Shown piece by piece: positions 11,201 to 20,908 of a DNA stretch of 64,000 nucleotides. The translations under genes were made by a program, and so were the position numbers. The DNA lies in NCBI GenBank assembly GCA_037976565.1, contig CP137671.1:24504197-24568196 (forward strand), read 5' to 3'. The notes below the pieces were generated by a model that did no database searches, was not told the DNA's origin, and saw nothing but the letters and a program-made list of their open reading frames with translations. This stretch comes from Mesocentrotus franciscanus (lineage: Eukaryota > Echinodermata > Echinoidea > Camarodonta > Strongylocentrotidae). How positions within the stretch are numbered: position 1 is the stretch's first letter; each line of letters opens with the position of its first letter.

Positions 11201-12462
11201 ATCAAGGCCCGGTCACAACGAATCACTACTAATATCAAAGACAACCAAAACCTTCATACCAAGTTATTTTTATTGTAAAGTTTAAAAGATTTCAATTAAA
11301 TCAAGGCAAAATCAGAACGAAAATTGGGCAAGGAAAAGGAAAGTTGAAGCTTTTTAAAATAACTTTTCATTAGAGTGCGACATTTAATTTGTGAACACCT
11401 CTTCATGCTTTTTGTCCATGAAATTTGACAATCATTTATTTTCTTGTACTTAATTTTTGTTCATGATCCGACTTTATGACATGTTAAGGAAAATAAAATT
11501 TTGCATATACTATCTTATTTTTAAAGATCATCTAAATCACAAGAAAGAAGGAAAAACCTGATATCTTTTAGTATAAAAGGCATGGAGAGTTGTTCACAAA
11601 AGATGTCATCAAATTGAATGTCGCTCTCTGGTGACAAGTTAATTAAAAAAGCTTAAACTTTCTTATTTCTCACCCGATTTTGTTCAAATTTCAACAAATT
11701 CTATTCAAATATTTAAAACTTGGTATGAAGGTTTTGGTTTGCTGTAAAGATCCACAGTGAATCGCAACGAATTACTTCGAATAATAACGAACATGATGAA
11801 CCTCATAACCTATGCCCTGTTAATAGCTGCGAAGGATTAAAAGTGATCGCTACTTAATACCAATCGTAATTAAACTAATTGATTAAAAGTAACCAATGAA
11901 GATGGAGTAGTGCCTACTGACTTGCAATTTATCCGGATATCGGTTGCAATTCAAGAGAGGTGTTTGCAGGTCAAGATTTATTGCAGGACTCGCGATCAGC
12001 CTGGATCAATCATAAGTCTTTGATAAAAGACAGGGCTCTAGTACATTAAACCGTTGTCAGTACAAGGGGTGTAGCGGGGTGATATATGCTGTCAATGACA
12101 TCAGGAGTACTCCACTTCTGTCCGGAAGCATCCGTAGCTTCAAGCTTCCCATATGCAATACGAATATGATGACAATCTACGAAATATGACTACATTCGTA
12201 CGAAATATGGCGACAATCGTACGACTATGACGCCAATCAACCAAAGATAATCTAAATCTAGCCAGTTATATTCAAGTTTTGTTCCTTGTTTCGTGTAATT
12301 CATAAATCATGTTAATTGAATTTACTCTCTTTTCCACCTCAGCTTCGTCAAGTCCTCGGCATCACACCATACGATCCCAAGGTATCACTGGTCGACATGG
12401 CATACTCGTGTATTGACCGCGGTTTCATCGTCAGGAAGAGTGCTTACAAGCCACGGGACTGA
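1723..12462 (+). CDS. Gene 1: DFR-like extended short-chain dehydrogenase/reductase (exons 2-8; exon 1 outside window)
   Basis: Seven exons join in frame: 1723-1924, 2881-3062, 4043-4180, 4839-5045, 7511-7591, 11069-11190, 12343-12462 (TGA). All introns are GT/AG. Numbering follows gene 2, whose exon 1 supplies the first six residues and one base of codon 7, giving 356 residues, the usual size for dihydroflavonol-4-reductase/Gre2-type SDRs. Seen: a strand-turn-helix nucleotide site TGASGYIA (11-18), a basic R37 that would suit NADPH, VVVTSSCAA (124-132) holding the likely catalytic Ser, and YSKSK (161-165) with the Tyr/Lys pair; NPSVVLGP (191-198) follows as in the family. No signal peptide or membrane segment is visible, so it is probably cytosolic. 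Family members reduce ketones or aldehydes with NADPH; the substrate here is unknown. The first intron starts left of the window. Gene 2 is a close tandem copy. No frameshift or stop is seen, so it looks functional. Confidence 0.9.
2380..2690. repeat. GGTGCA-rich inverted-repeat element in intron 2
   Basis: Contains repeated GGTGCAA/TGCACC motifs in both orientations and two copies of a GTAAAAGTTGAACCC block (near 2,525 and 2,645). About 90 bases at its left end are missing in unit 2, where the match resumes near 33,195. Possibly a degenerate MITE. Confidence 0.45.
2881..3062 (+). CDS. Gene 1 exon 3
   Basis: Acceptor AG at 2879-2880. The donor is a weaker GTAAAA from 3063. Encodes residues 74-135 with HTASPFP (84-90), where extended SDRs hold the cofactor ribose/pyrophosphate, and VVVTSSCAA near the catalytic Ser. 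Residue 81 is His here and Tyr in gene 2. Confidence 0.9.
3455..3482. repeat. (CT)n microsatellite, intron 3
   Basis: Uninterrupted CT run, much shorter in unit 2 (near 34,228-34,240), showing length change since duplication. Confidence 0.85.
4043..4180 (+). CDS. Gene 1 exon 4 (catalytic YxxxK)
   Basis: Acceptor AG 4041-4042, donor GTACCT from 4181, phase 1 at both ends. Encodes residues 135-181 with the catalytic AYSKSKALAE stretch (160-169). This exon is identical in gene 2. Confidence 0.92.
4255..4560. repeat. Purine-rich then pyrimidine-rich tract, intron 4
   Basis: A GAA/GAG-rich stretch (4,255-4,430) is followed by CTT/TTC-rich sequence (4,493-4,560). The halves are near complementary and could fold back. 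Open frames here on both strands are low-complexity artefacts. Present in unit 2 at 35,395-35,700. Confidence 0.65.
4839..5045 (+). CDS. Gene 1 exon 5
   Basis: Acceptor AG 4837-4838, donor GTAAGC from 5046, phase 1 at both ends. Encodes residues 181-250: the NPSVVLGP strand, the helix EIVRRLMERD and the RDVAKAHVVAM segment typical of extended SDRs. Base composition is clearly more GC-rich than the flanking introns. Confidence 0.92.
5160..5275. repeat. (ATTT)n / (AT)n simple repeats, intron 5
   Basis: ATTT-type repeats lead into an AT dinucleotide run (5,234-5,262) and a T run. The counterpart in unit 2 is 37,065-37,170. Confidence 0.8.
5613..7417. mobile_element. Non-autonomous hAT element with minisatellite core, intron 5 of gene 1
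   Basis: Ends are inverted repeats CAGAGGCGGCG and CGCCGCCTCTG, flanked by an 8 bp direct repeat GTTGCCGG (5,605-5,612 and 7,418-7,425). Unit 2 has a single GTTGCCGG at the same place, so this is a true empty site. An 8 bp duplication plus CAGRGG ends is the hAT signature. From about 5,640 to 6,960 the interior is a degenerate tandem array of a ~25-30 bp unit of the form AAGTGCCCCTTTTNCTTT. No transposase is visible. A second element with the same inner sequence sits at 19,732-22,505. Confidence 0.85.
7511..7591 (+). CDS. Gene 1 exon 6
   Basis: Acceptor AG 7509-7510, donor GTACGT from 7592. Encodes residues 250-277 (NRHIIAPYTLWYLEMAEALR...). Residue 275 is Lys here and Asn in gene 2. Its 3' end appears to be repeated in degenerate form just downstream. 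Confidence 0.9.
7561..7905. repeat. Degenerate tandem copies of the exon 6 / intron 6 junction
   Basis: The exon 6 end GAAGAATTCAGCAAGCAGG and the intron after it are echoed at about 7,709-7,735 (GGAAGAATTCAGTAAGCACG then GTATAG) and more weakly at about 7,800-7,835. Following sequence (CCATCACATAA..CATC..GATTGTAATTG) is repeated too. Also present in unit 2 from 37,664. Confidence 0.6.
8203..8393. mobile_element. Unit-1-specific ~190 bp insertion in intron 6
   Basis: Absent from unit 2, where flanks join directly (near 38,360). Begins with TCAAGTTTCAAGTTTATTT, which resembles a reversed LINE/SINE tail. Family not determined. Confidence 0.55.
8619..10365 (+). mobile_element. Harbinger-like element nested inside the outer copy
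   Basis: Ends GGCCTGGTCACAC and GTGTGACCGGGCC, flanked by TTAA on both sides. Unit 2 shows a single TTTAAATTC at this point. TTAA here is compatible with the 3 bp TWA target duplication of Harbinger if one base belongs to the element. It carries the transposase pseudogene at 9,220-9,928. Confidence 0.75.
9220..9928 (+). pseudogene. Harbinger (HARBI1-like) transposase pseudogene
   Basis: Three frames carry parts of one protein: MDGPDRLRLQYEIAVLQHQQ from 9,220; TTYRDALDPGLKLALTLRHL near 9,495; and WNFPHNCGALDGKHV with CPSNSGSLYYNY near 9,731-9,820. The ALDGKH block holds the first catalytic Asp of the Harbinger DDE nuclease. Frameshifts separate the parts and the later Asp/Glu residues are missing, so it is inactive and truncated. 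Confidence 0.8.
11069..11190 (+). CDS. Gene 1 exon 7
   Basis: Acceptor AG 11067-11068, donor GTAAGT from 11191. Enters in phase 1 and ends in phase 0. Encodes residues 277-317 of the C-terminal substrate-binding region. Residue 284 is Val here and Leu in gene 2. Confidence 0.9.
11206..11790. mobile_element. Inverted-repeat element spanning the start of intron 7
   Basis: Begins GGCCCGGTCACAACGAATC, resembling the Harbinger ends at 8,468. A perfect 23 bp inverted repeat pairs 11,243-11,265 with 11,717-11,739. The inverted repeat is longer in unit 2 (39,537 onward against ~40,050). The right end is not clear. Confidence 0.45.
11791..12342. other. Intron 7 remainder, no gene seen
   Basis: Unique-looking intron sequence, nearly identical in unit 2. 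Three degenerate copies of a TACGAAATATGACGACAATC-like motif occur at about 12,160-12,235. Nothing coding. Confidence 0.5.
12343..12462 (+). CDS. Gene 1 exon 8 (terminal)
   Basis: Acceptor AG 12341-12342; reads 39 codons to TGA at 12460-12462. The C-terminus (YSCIDRGFIVRKS...) matches the usual last helix of this SDR group. No convincing poly(A) signal is assigned; the AATAAA near 13,134 probably belongs to a LINE tail. Confidence 0.9.
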   Translation, partial: LRQVLGITPYDPKVSLVDMAYSCIDRGFIVRKSAYKPRD

Positions 12463-12879
12463 ATCTAATAAGTCCGTCAAATTGGCAATGCCATAGTTGC
12501 GGCAATTGAATCATGTTTTCCTCTTTTATACCATTTGGCCTGGGGTAGACTCGTGTCATTTTCCACAAACTGGTATATGAATTGGTGTTGGTTTAAAATT
12601 ATCGAGGGAGTTGTTATCGTTTGAAAATATGACAAGTATGATTTATTGCATGGAACGATTCAAATACAAAAACAATAACAGTAACGATTATATTCGAGAA
12701 ATTCGGCATATGTTGTGCATCAAATTGAAAAAAGAAAATTAATTGACAACCCGTTGAAGTTCTTGAAATGTTTGAAAGCAAATAAGAATGAAACAAACCT
12801 ATGGAGTATAACTTATTTCATAATACATTCGTATACTTACATCTCGCTTGTATTTGATCATGATAGTAGTGTATGAGAT

Positions 12880-14828
12880 ATTGTTGGCTCATAGGAAATG
12901 ATTATATTGGGCATTTTTGTACTATGTAAATATTGTCGTTATAATTCTACAAATTTACTATTATGCAATTCCTTCATATCGTTATCTATTTTGTTTGTAC
13001 TTTACTTTTGTTTGTATTTTAACCTCCCAAAAGGAGGTCTCTTTATTTTCCCCCTCACTTCGGGGTATTATAAATACGTTGTTTGATCAAAACAGAAACA
13101 GAAAATTACAATTTTACAATCTCACAGAAATGAAATAAAAAATGTCGTAACAGTTACATTGTATATTAATCTTCTAATCAATAATCTAACATTTAGTACT
13201 TGTCATTTAGTAAAGAATTCGCTCGTTGTATTATTTTTCAAAGCCACTCGCTTTTCAAGAGAAAAATTAAATTCAATTAAATGTTTGAAACGATGGTCTA
13301 TGTTTCCTGTATCTGTTATCATATATCATTTTTTACATTAAGATTAAACAAAGGTTAAATAACAAATTCAGGTTATTTCTTTTATATTCAAATAATACAG
13401 AGTCAAAATTAAAATTTACATGTATATAAGTACTAGTAATATCTTTATACCAGGCTGCTTGAAACTCTGACCATAGCGGCCTTACATGTTCACACTTCCA
13501 AAAATATGCTCCATTGTTTCAGGAGCTTTTCACAAAAAGTACATAATTGCGAGTCAACCAATTTCATTTTATGTCATCTGTAAATAGTTAGAAGACAGTT
13601 TGTGTTAATTTTGTACTGAAAAATTATTTGTTAAATTTCAATAGTTGATATGAAAGGTAAGATATATATATTTTTCCAATCACTATCTGTAATATCCATT
13701 TCTCTCGTAAATTTCTTTTGAGAAGTAGGAGGTATAATACCTTTTAATTAGAATACGGTAAAATTTCCTGTATATCACGTATTCTAGCGGTAAATCTGAG
13801 TCATTTTCAATAAGTGTAAAAACCTTGGATACACAAATCTTCCTATCAAAACCTTGTCTAAGTTTCTGTTTACAAGCTATAGGTATGTCATGAACAAAAC
13901 TCCTCCATATAGCATTACAAAATTCGGGGAAACTCGATCCGCTTTCACTAAGTTTATAACTTTAACATGCATGCATTTATCAAAACAGGGTTTGGAGGCA
14001 ACACAAATATTATGATTATTCCAAATTATTTGATTAGTAACTTCTACTGAAATAAGCTTTCTACAATCCTTTATTAAACGGTGGTATGGTCTTCCACGTG
14101 TGAACTTGTTTTGGTTGTACATAACAATAAAAAAACCAGGACACCACCATATGGTTCAATGAACTTATCAAGATATTCTTCCACACATTACCAGTTGTGT
14201 TATACATATTTATCCATTTCAACTTTTGAGCTGCAAACATAGTTTTAAGGTCGACCACCTTGAGACCCGCTTCTTCTAAATCCCTATGATAGTTTTTTTT
14301 TAATCCATACCTTTACCTTCACTCCATAGAAAGTCGAATACGATATTTTCTACACATTGAATGACATATTCTGGGATATGTATAGAACTGAAGCTAAATT
14401 AATGAACTTTGATAATGCAAAAGTTCTTATTAAAATATTTTACCTGAAAGTGTTAAATGTCTGCATTTCCACATATTTTCAAAATTGTCCTTATTTGTCT
14501 GATTCTGTTTTCAAAGTTTACTTTCTCAGCTAAATCTTTAATATATGAAAAACAAAGAGATATCTTTGGAAAAACAGACTCTAATGCCCTCACTGGCTCT
14601 GTTGGCCACTTAATACCAAGTAGCGTCTCGTTACTAAACCTTTCTGAACCTAGCCACAAAGCTTGTGTCTTATTTACATTCAGTTTAAAACCTGACATCT
14701 TATCAAAATTATGTAATAACAACAGTAACGTTTAAGCAGATTCTATACCGTCACATGACGTATCGTCTGCATATTGAATAATCTTTACCTCGGCATTTTT
14801 AACACATATACCTCTTATACTATCTTTA
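12880..14828 (-). mobile_element. L1/Tx1-like LINE, 5'-truncated and degenerate, unit 1
   Basis: On the minus strand the sequence reads VKIIQYADDTSCDGIESA near 14,740-14,795 (the YADD polymerase box), then FDKMSGFKLNVNKTQALWLG (14,640-14,710), then MVDLKTMFAAQKLKWINMY (14,205-14,258), then an HIF..CEHV..LW block near 13,450-13,510. This order is the RT-to-C-terminus order of L1/Tx1-type ORF2. Stops and frameshifts break it. The 5' truncation lies just before the YADD box; the 3' end is approximate. Same copy in unit 2. Confidence 0.75.
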
Positions 14829-15010
14829 TCCCGAATAGAGTGAAATAAATATTTGTAAAGAGTGAAATAAATATTTCAAAGGGTGAAATGAATATTTTTA
14901 AAGAGTGAAATGAATATTTTGAAAGAGTGAAATAAATATTGTCAAAGAATGAATTTTTTCTTTTTCAAAGAGTGAAATCAAACTTATTTTTAAAGTGAAA
15001 TAAAAACAAA
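14829..15010. repeat. AGAGTGAAATAAATATTT minisatellite
   Basis: About seven degenerate copies of a ~23 bp unit directly abut the truncated LINE end. Unit 2 has fewer copies (44,059-44,212). Confidence 0.75.
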
Positions 15011-15178
15011 AGTGGAGAGGAATTTATTTCAGAGAGAGAAATGCATTTTGGATCATTGTTGAATAATTGTATTTGTTTCCCTAAATGCGTGCCATAATAT
15101 AGCGACGTCACCGACGTCCAACCCTTACATTAAGCGCAAATATGTTTTAGTGATTGGTACACTTAACCCGTTCCTTCT

Positions 15179-15202
15179 GGGAACCTGGTATACCAGGTTC
15201 CC
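15179..15202. repeat. 24 bp perfect palindrome next to TTAACCCGTTCCTTC
   Basis: GGGAACCTGG-TATA-CCAGGTTCCC is self-complementary. It follows TTAACCCGTTCCTTC (15,163-15,177), whose reverse complement occurs at 27,836-27,850 and 60,296-60,310. Confidence 0.7.
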
Positions 15203-15554
15203 ATAATAGGCAGCTGAATGACGTCTTTACAAGCCTAAAATTGCCTTTCCCTGCCACGTATTCACTAAACTAGTGGAGTTGAGCTTATTTCCAAAGTATA
15301 TAATATCATTTTCCATTGCTCCTGTTTTTTGTACTTTCATATTATTCTTTATAAATGTACTTTTTCATAAGCATGTCAAGTTTTCTCTCACATGAAATTC
15401 GTACAGCAGCACATACAGCTCCGCGATGTCTGTCCCACAGATATTGACTTTCGCTGAGACCTTTCCGTACACAGAATATTGATACTGCTAGTACCTCATT
15501 GGGAGCAGCGTAATCCGCGCTCGCCCTGTAGAAGCCCGGACGACACGCACCCTA

Positions 15555-18290
15555 ATGCCTTACTTCCGTTCTTCTATTGTTGCAGTTTACAACCATGACA
15601 ACGAACTTTACCCTTGGCCACGTTTATTGTTCTTCTTACGTAACTTAGCTGTAGGGGGCCTAAGACATTACTCTTTCGTATATTCTATATACGTTAAAAG
15701 ATGGGAGTTGCTGCTACCTTGTTTGGCGTTCAACAATAAGGGGATAGAGCTGGCGCGGCTCAGTGGCTGCCGGGCTCACGATCAATTGGGCAAAAAGAAT
15801 TTCCATTTTCGGTTTAACTTAATGGAGTGGACTTAAAAGATTATTATTATTATTATTATAGGTCTAAAATACTTTCAAATATTTCTGTGTCATTTTTGTT
15901 TGTATATACTTTGTCAATACTGACAAACTATAATTGTCAAAATTTGCCAATATACAAACTATTACGTTTCCCCTATCATCTTCCGCTCTAGAATCCTATT
16001 TTTTTAAAATTTCTTGTGTCCTTTTCATATTTTTTCTTGTCTCCCTCTTCAAGATTTCTTTTTTTGTACGGTATTTATGCTATTTATTTTTCATAAATAA
16101 AAGAAAAGTTTTATTCTTTCTCTTATAATGTTGTCCACCTTCTTCTAGATAACCCTTTTGTGCTAAAGTATAATGTCCGATGTATATTATTTCTGTCAAT
16201 AACATAAATGAACGTATCATTTTATTTTGACGCAACAAAGATTTACATTCAAAATCAAAACTTGTTCTTTCTATAATTTGTGTACAGTAGTATTCTTCGC
16301 ATTTCGACATTATCAGCCGCTCCGACGTTCTATATTTTCGTTCCCTATAATAAATATAAGGTATATGACTTGTGTACATTATCAGGGATATGTTATAATA
16401 ATTTATCTCAAGGAAGAAATGATGCCGGCATACTAGCAAATGTCGGAATAGAAAACAACATGAAAGATGAAGTTCGAAAACGACATTGACAGAAAGACGG
16501 AGAGAGAAAGACAGACATACATACAGGCAGTGAGAAAGAGAGAGAGAGAGGGGGGCGGGAGGGATAGAAAGTTGGACGTAGTCTGTACTGTATTTATTAT
16601 TATATTTGCATCGCCGATCACCCCCAGCTCTGATTTTTGGGTTAGTTACTTTCTTTTTGTTTGTTTATATCTTTTCGCTAAAGTATAATGTTCGACGTAT
16701 ATAAGTAACGTCAATATAGCATAATAAACTTTTTTAAATATCATTTTGATGCAACACAGATTTACATTCAAAAGATGAAGATGGAAAATGGCGCTGAGAA
16801 AGCGAGCAAGAGAGATAGAAAAAGACATACAGAGAAAGAAACAATTATTTCTCATGTCATCTTTTCGTCTGTGAAATTTTACTAAGTTACATTTTTATTA
16901 TTCCTTTATCTTTCCATGATTGTTATATATTTGAATGAATATTGTAGGGTCAAATCTGGTTTTACGTTATAATTATGATCAGCTCTTTATATTTAGGAGT
17001 ACGTCGAAACGCGATCTCATAAAAATCGCGGAACAGAAAACACTATGAGAGATGAAGATAGAAAATGACATTGAGAAAACGAGAGAGAGAGAGAGAGAGA
17101 GTTGGACGTTATTTCTCATGTCATCTTTTCTCATGGCATCTTTTCGTCCATAACGAAGTTTAATATGTTATAATAGTTTATCTCAAGATCGAAAGGAATA
17201 CTTTCGGAATAAAGCAATTAGCGGAACGGAAAACAGTACCAGAGATGAAGATGGCAAATGGAGCTGAAAAAGTGAGCGAGTGAGAGACAAAGAAAGAGAC
17301 AAACAGAGGGACAAACAGAGAGAAAACAATCATTTCTCATGTCATCTTTTCGTCTGTGACATTTTACTAAATCACATTCGTATTATTCCTTTATCTTTCC
17401 ATGGTTCTTAAATATTTGAATGAATATTTCAGATAGGGTCAAATTTGGTCGATCAGCTATTTTTATTTAGGAGTACGTCGACACGCGATCTCATCAAAAA
17501 TCGCGGAACAGCAAACACTACGAGAGATGAAGATGGAAAACGACATTGAGAAAACGAGAGAGGAGAAATTAGGGCGTATTGTTATTTATTATTACGCTAT
17601 TTGTCTCTCTGATCAACCCCACCCCACCCGCTCTGGATTCCTCTTTAGTTTCCATTTTTTTTACCATGATTTACATTCAAAAGTTTTACTTTTTATAATT
17701 ATTGTACAGTAATATTCTTCTTATTTCGATATCATAATGCGCTTGTTCCCTGTTTTTCTTCTCCATATCGAGGTTAGGGTATAATAATTTATCTCAAGAT
17801 CGAAAGGAATACTTTCGGAATAAAAGCAAATAGCGGAACGGAAAGCAGTACCAGAGATGAAGATGGAAAATGGCGCAGAAAAAGCGAGCAAGAGAGAGAA
17901 AAAGGGGAGAGAAAGACACACACACATACAGAGAGAGGAAAAGAGAGAGACCAATAATTTCTTATAATCATCTGTTTGTTTGTGACATTTTGGATCATCA
18001 CATCTCTTTGCTCATTCCTTTATCGTGCATGATTGTTATATCTTTGAATTATGTTTTCAAATAGGGTAAAATCTGGTTCTACATTATTTGTTTAATAGCA
18101 ATTTTTTTATTTGGGAGTACTTCGGAACGTGATCCCATAAACATTCTTCGAAAACAGTAACGACGACTGCAAAACAACAAGACCCTTTACCTTATTTCCG
18201 CTCTTCTATTGTTGGAGTTTATAACCATGACAACGACCTTTACCCTCGGCCACGTCTATTGTTCCTCTTACGTAACTTAGCTGTATAGCT
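15555..18290. repeat. Segment bounded by ~100 bp direct repeats with internal purine-rich array, unit 1
   Basis: 15,555-15,660 and 18,187-18,285 are direct copies (TTCTATTGTTG.AGTTTA.AACCATGACAACGA). Between them, from about 16,090 to 18,130, blocks of several hundred bases repeat: a GATGAAGATGGAAAATGGC motif, a GA-rich run, TTTCTCATGTCATCTTTTCG, then ATTATTCCTTTATCTTTCCATG. No protein is conserved. It might be LTR-like or an expanded satellite. Also at 44,686-47,420. Confidence 0.6.
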
Positions 18291-18704
18291 GGGCCAAATT
18301 GCCAAATGATCTGCGCATGCGCTATGTTCCTGCTCGTCGCGCGAAGCCGCTGGACAGGCTGCGTATTTTTATTTACACGCTAGTGAGGGGAATTTCTCGA
18401 TTAATTCCAATGAAACCGCTCGCGGAGAGCCTAAACTGTATTTTAAACTTTTATGTACGTACTGTACTGATAATGATAATGTACTGAAATTGTTTTGTCG
18501 ATGGATGTTGTGTGTACATGTGTGTGTATGTTCACGCTCGCTGTGCTGATTTCTGCTCTCATATTCAACAGCAAATTGCAAAATAAATCCCAATATATTT
18601 GTTTAATATCTGTAACTGCTCGGAATCTTGTGTTGTGTTCAAATGGTTGACGTGGTATCAATTTTAATAACTTGTTTCAACCCGCCTTTTCCACATGACT
18701 TCCC

Positions 18705-18970
18705 TCACCCTTCTCTCTCTCTCTCGCTCTTTCTATTTCTCTCCGTCATAACTCTTTCATCTCTCTCTCTCCTTCTCTCTCACTCTCTTTCCCCCTCTCT
18801 CTCTCTCGCTCTTTCTCTTTCTCTCCCTCATAACTCTTTCATCACTCTCTCTCTCTCTCTCATACGCCTATCTACCTACTCTTTTCTGTCCTCCTTATTC
18901 CCCCTCTCTCTCTGTCTCTCTTTCTCCTCTATCCCTTGCCTTTTTCTTTCTTTTTTTTCATTTCGACTCC
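18705..18970. repeat. (CT)n-rich low-complexity tract
   Basis: Interrupted CT/CTTT repeats with three copies of an ATAACTCTTTCATC spacer. Any open frame here is an artefact. Unit 2: 47,845-48,120. Confidence 0.85.
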
Positions 18971-19731
18971 TCCCATGTCTGATTGAATTTATCTTTCACC
19001 TTCTTCAGTAAGATACCATTATTGAAGTTCACACAATACATGTTCAAAGTCTGGTTTTGAAATATAGTATGTTTAAATCTTTAGTGTGATATTTTGATAG
19101 TTTACGCATTACTCACAATTTCCGCATGCGCATTATCATTTCCTTAAAAGTATAACTTCATTTATTGTATTTTAACTGTTTTAATCTGTATGAATGACAT
19201 TAAACGTGGCACTATGAACTGTAATTTTCCATACACAGTCATTATACTTCCTCTAATTCTCCCTCTTCCTCTTTCTCCCGCCCTCTTCTCAGTCTCTAAC
19301 GGTTACCTGTTTCTTCCCTTTTACTTCGTTCTTTCTACTATCCAACTCTCGATTCCCTCTTCTCTAACTCTCCTTTTCTTCCACTTTCCTTCTACTCTCC
19401 TTTTTTGCTATATCTCTCGGTGTAATATGTGAACATAGCTTGATCCTGTTTTAAGAATACTGTCTTAATTATTTTGATTGCCGTATTGTTTTAATGTTTT
19501 AATGTTCTCACATTTTATGATAATTGTTACAACATTAATGTGCAAGTTCAGTAGTTTTTATCATGTAAATTTAATGTAATTCAGCCTACGGGCTGCCAGG
19601 TTCAGTATTTAATAAACCGTAAACCAACATCGTTTAAATACATGTCGTTAAATATAAAGGACCTTTCAGTCTTTTGACTCGACGATAGACGGTCAGGAGT
19701 ATGAGTTGAACAAAAAAAGTTTAAGCACAAA
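18971..19731. other. Intergenic stretch without a gene
   Basis: AT-rich, with a CT-rich part at 19,250-19,400. In unit 2 the 1.78 kb palindrome is inserted within this stretch. No gene or recognised repeat. Confidence 0.5.
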
Positions 19732-20176
19732 CAGGCGCGGTGGAGCATTTTCCAAAATGGGGGGTTACCATCAAAATAGGGTACTTTCTGGAATATAAGG
19801 GCACCTACAAATGGAAACATCAAAATGTAAATCTACCATATTTAGACATTGGTAGGCCTATATACCCTACAGTTTTATGATTGTGATTACATTATCAGGG
19901 ATGATTTCAATATTTGTTTCTCTCTTTACTTTGGTCCAATATACTGTTTAAGAATCATACTTTGCAGTTGGGTGTGATGGTCTGAATATTAAGAAAATTT
20001 AAGATTTCTGACGTCGAGGGCAAAAAGTTTCATAATGAGAAAAACAACAACAAATCCTGATGGGTTCTGAGCACAATTTAATCACGAAAGACTGAAAATA
20101 CATATCATAAGTAACACGATTATACCAAATATAAATGCGAGCGAGCTTTGGGGGAAATAAATGAAAAAGTTGCTCT

Positions 20177-20908
20177 CTATCTATCTAAGTATCTTCTCCC
20201 AGTTCGGAGGTTGATTGCAACATCTCTCCATTTCACTCTATCTTCTGCCATTCTGGTGCACTCTCGCAGTTTTAGTCCACTCCAGTTCTTGACATTCTCT
20301 TCCCAGTTGATTCTGGGTCTCCCTCTAGGTCTACTTCCTTCCACTCTTCCTTCCAATACATCCTTTAAGAGGCTTTGGTGCCTTTTAACATGACCAAAGT
20401 ATTTGACTTTTCTCTCCTTAACTAATCCTACTAGTGCAATTTGTTTACGACCTGCCATGTGCAATATCTCTTTGTTGGTTTTCATTCGTTTCCAGGATAT
20501 CTTCATCATTCTTCTGTAGATCCACATTTCAAAAGATGTTATTCTATTTTCCATGGCCTTGTTTATTGTCCATGTTTCTGCTCCATACAATAGGACAGAC
20601 CATACATAACAGTTTACTAGTCTCAACCTAAGTGCAAATTTCACCTTTCTATTTGTGAATAATCCTTTCATTGCCAGAAATGTATTCCGAGCAATTTCTA
20701 TTCTTCTTTTTATTTCTGCTTCGCATCTGGCATCATCTGTGATATTTTGTCCTAAGTAGATGTGATTACTGACTTGCTCAATGATATATCCATTGAGTTT
20801 CAAACATATTCTAGGCTTGTTCTCTGTTCTACTAAAAATCATTGATTTAGTTTTCTTGACATTCATGCTTAGACCAAACTCTTCACTTTTGACTTTTACA
20901 ATATCCAA
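20177..20908 (-). pseudogene. RTE LINE ORF2 C-terminal fragment (243 residues open)
   Basis: The longest uninterrupted frame of the LINE. Starts just after the YADD box and runs through thumb and C-terminal domain to a stop at the TAGA tail. Includes LLYGAETWTI and KYFGHVKRH, typical of RTE-type proteins. Not an independent gene. Confidence 0.82.

Noticed and set aside
13134..13139. AATAAA as poly(A) signal of gene 1
   Set aside because: Almost 700 bases past the stop and inside what looks like the 3' tail of the minus-strand LINE; not supported as the gene's signal.
15555..15836. 93-residue frame in a unit-shared block
   Set aside because: Part of a ~100 bp direct repeat that reappears at 18,187 without keeping the frame; no domain recognised.
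18628..19011. 127-residue Ser/Leu-rich open frame
   Set aside because: Encoded by a CT-repeat tract; composition alone explains it.
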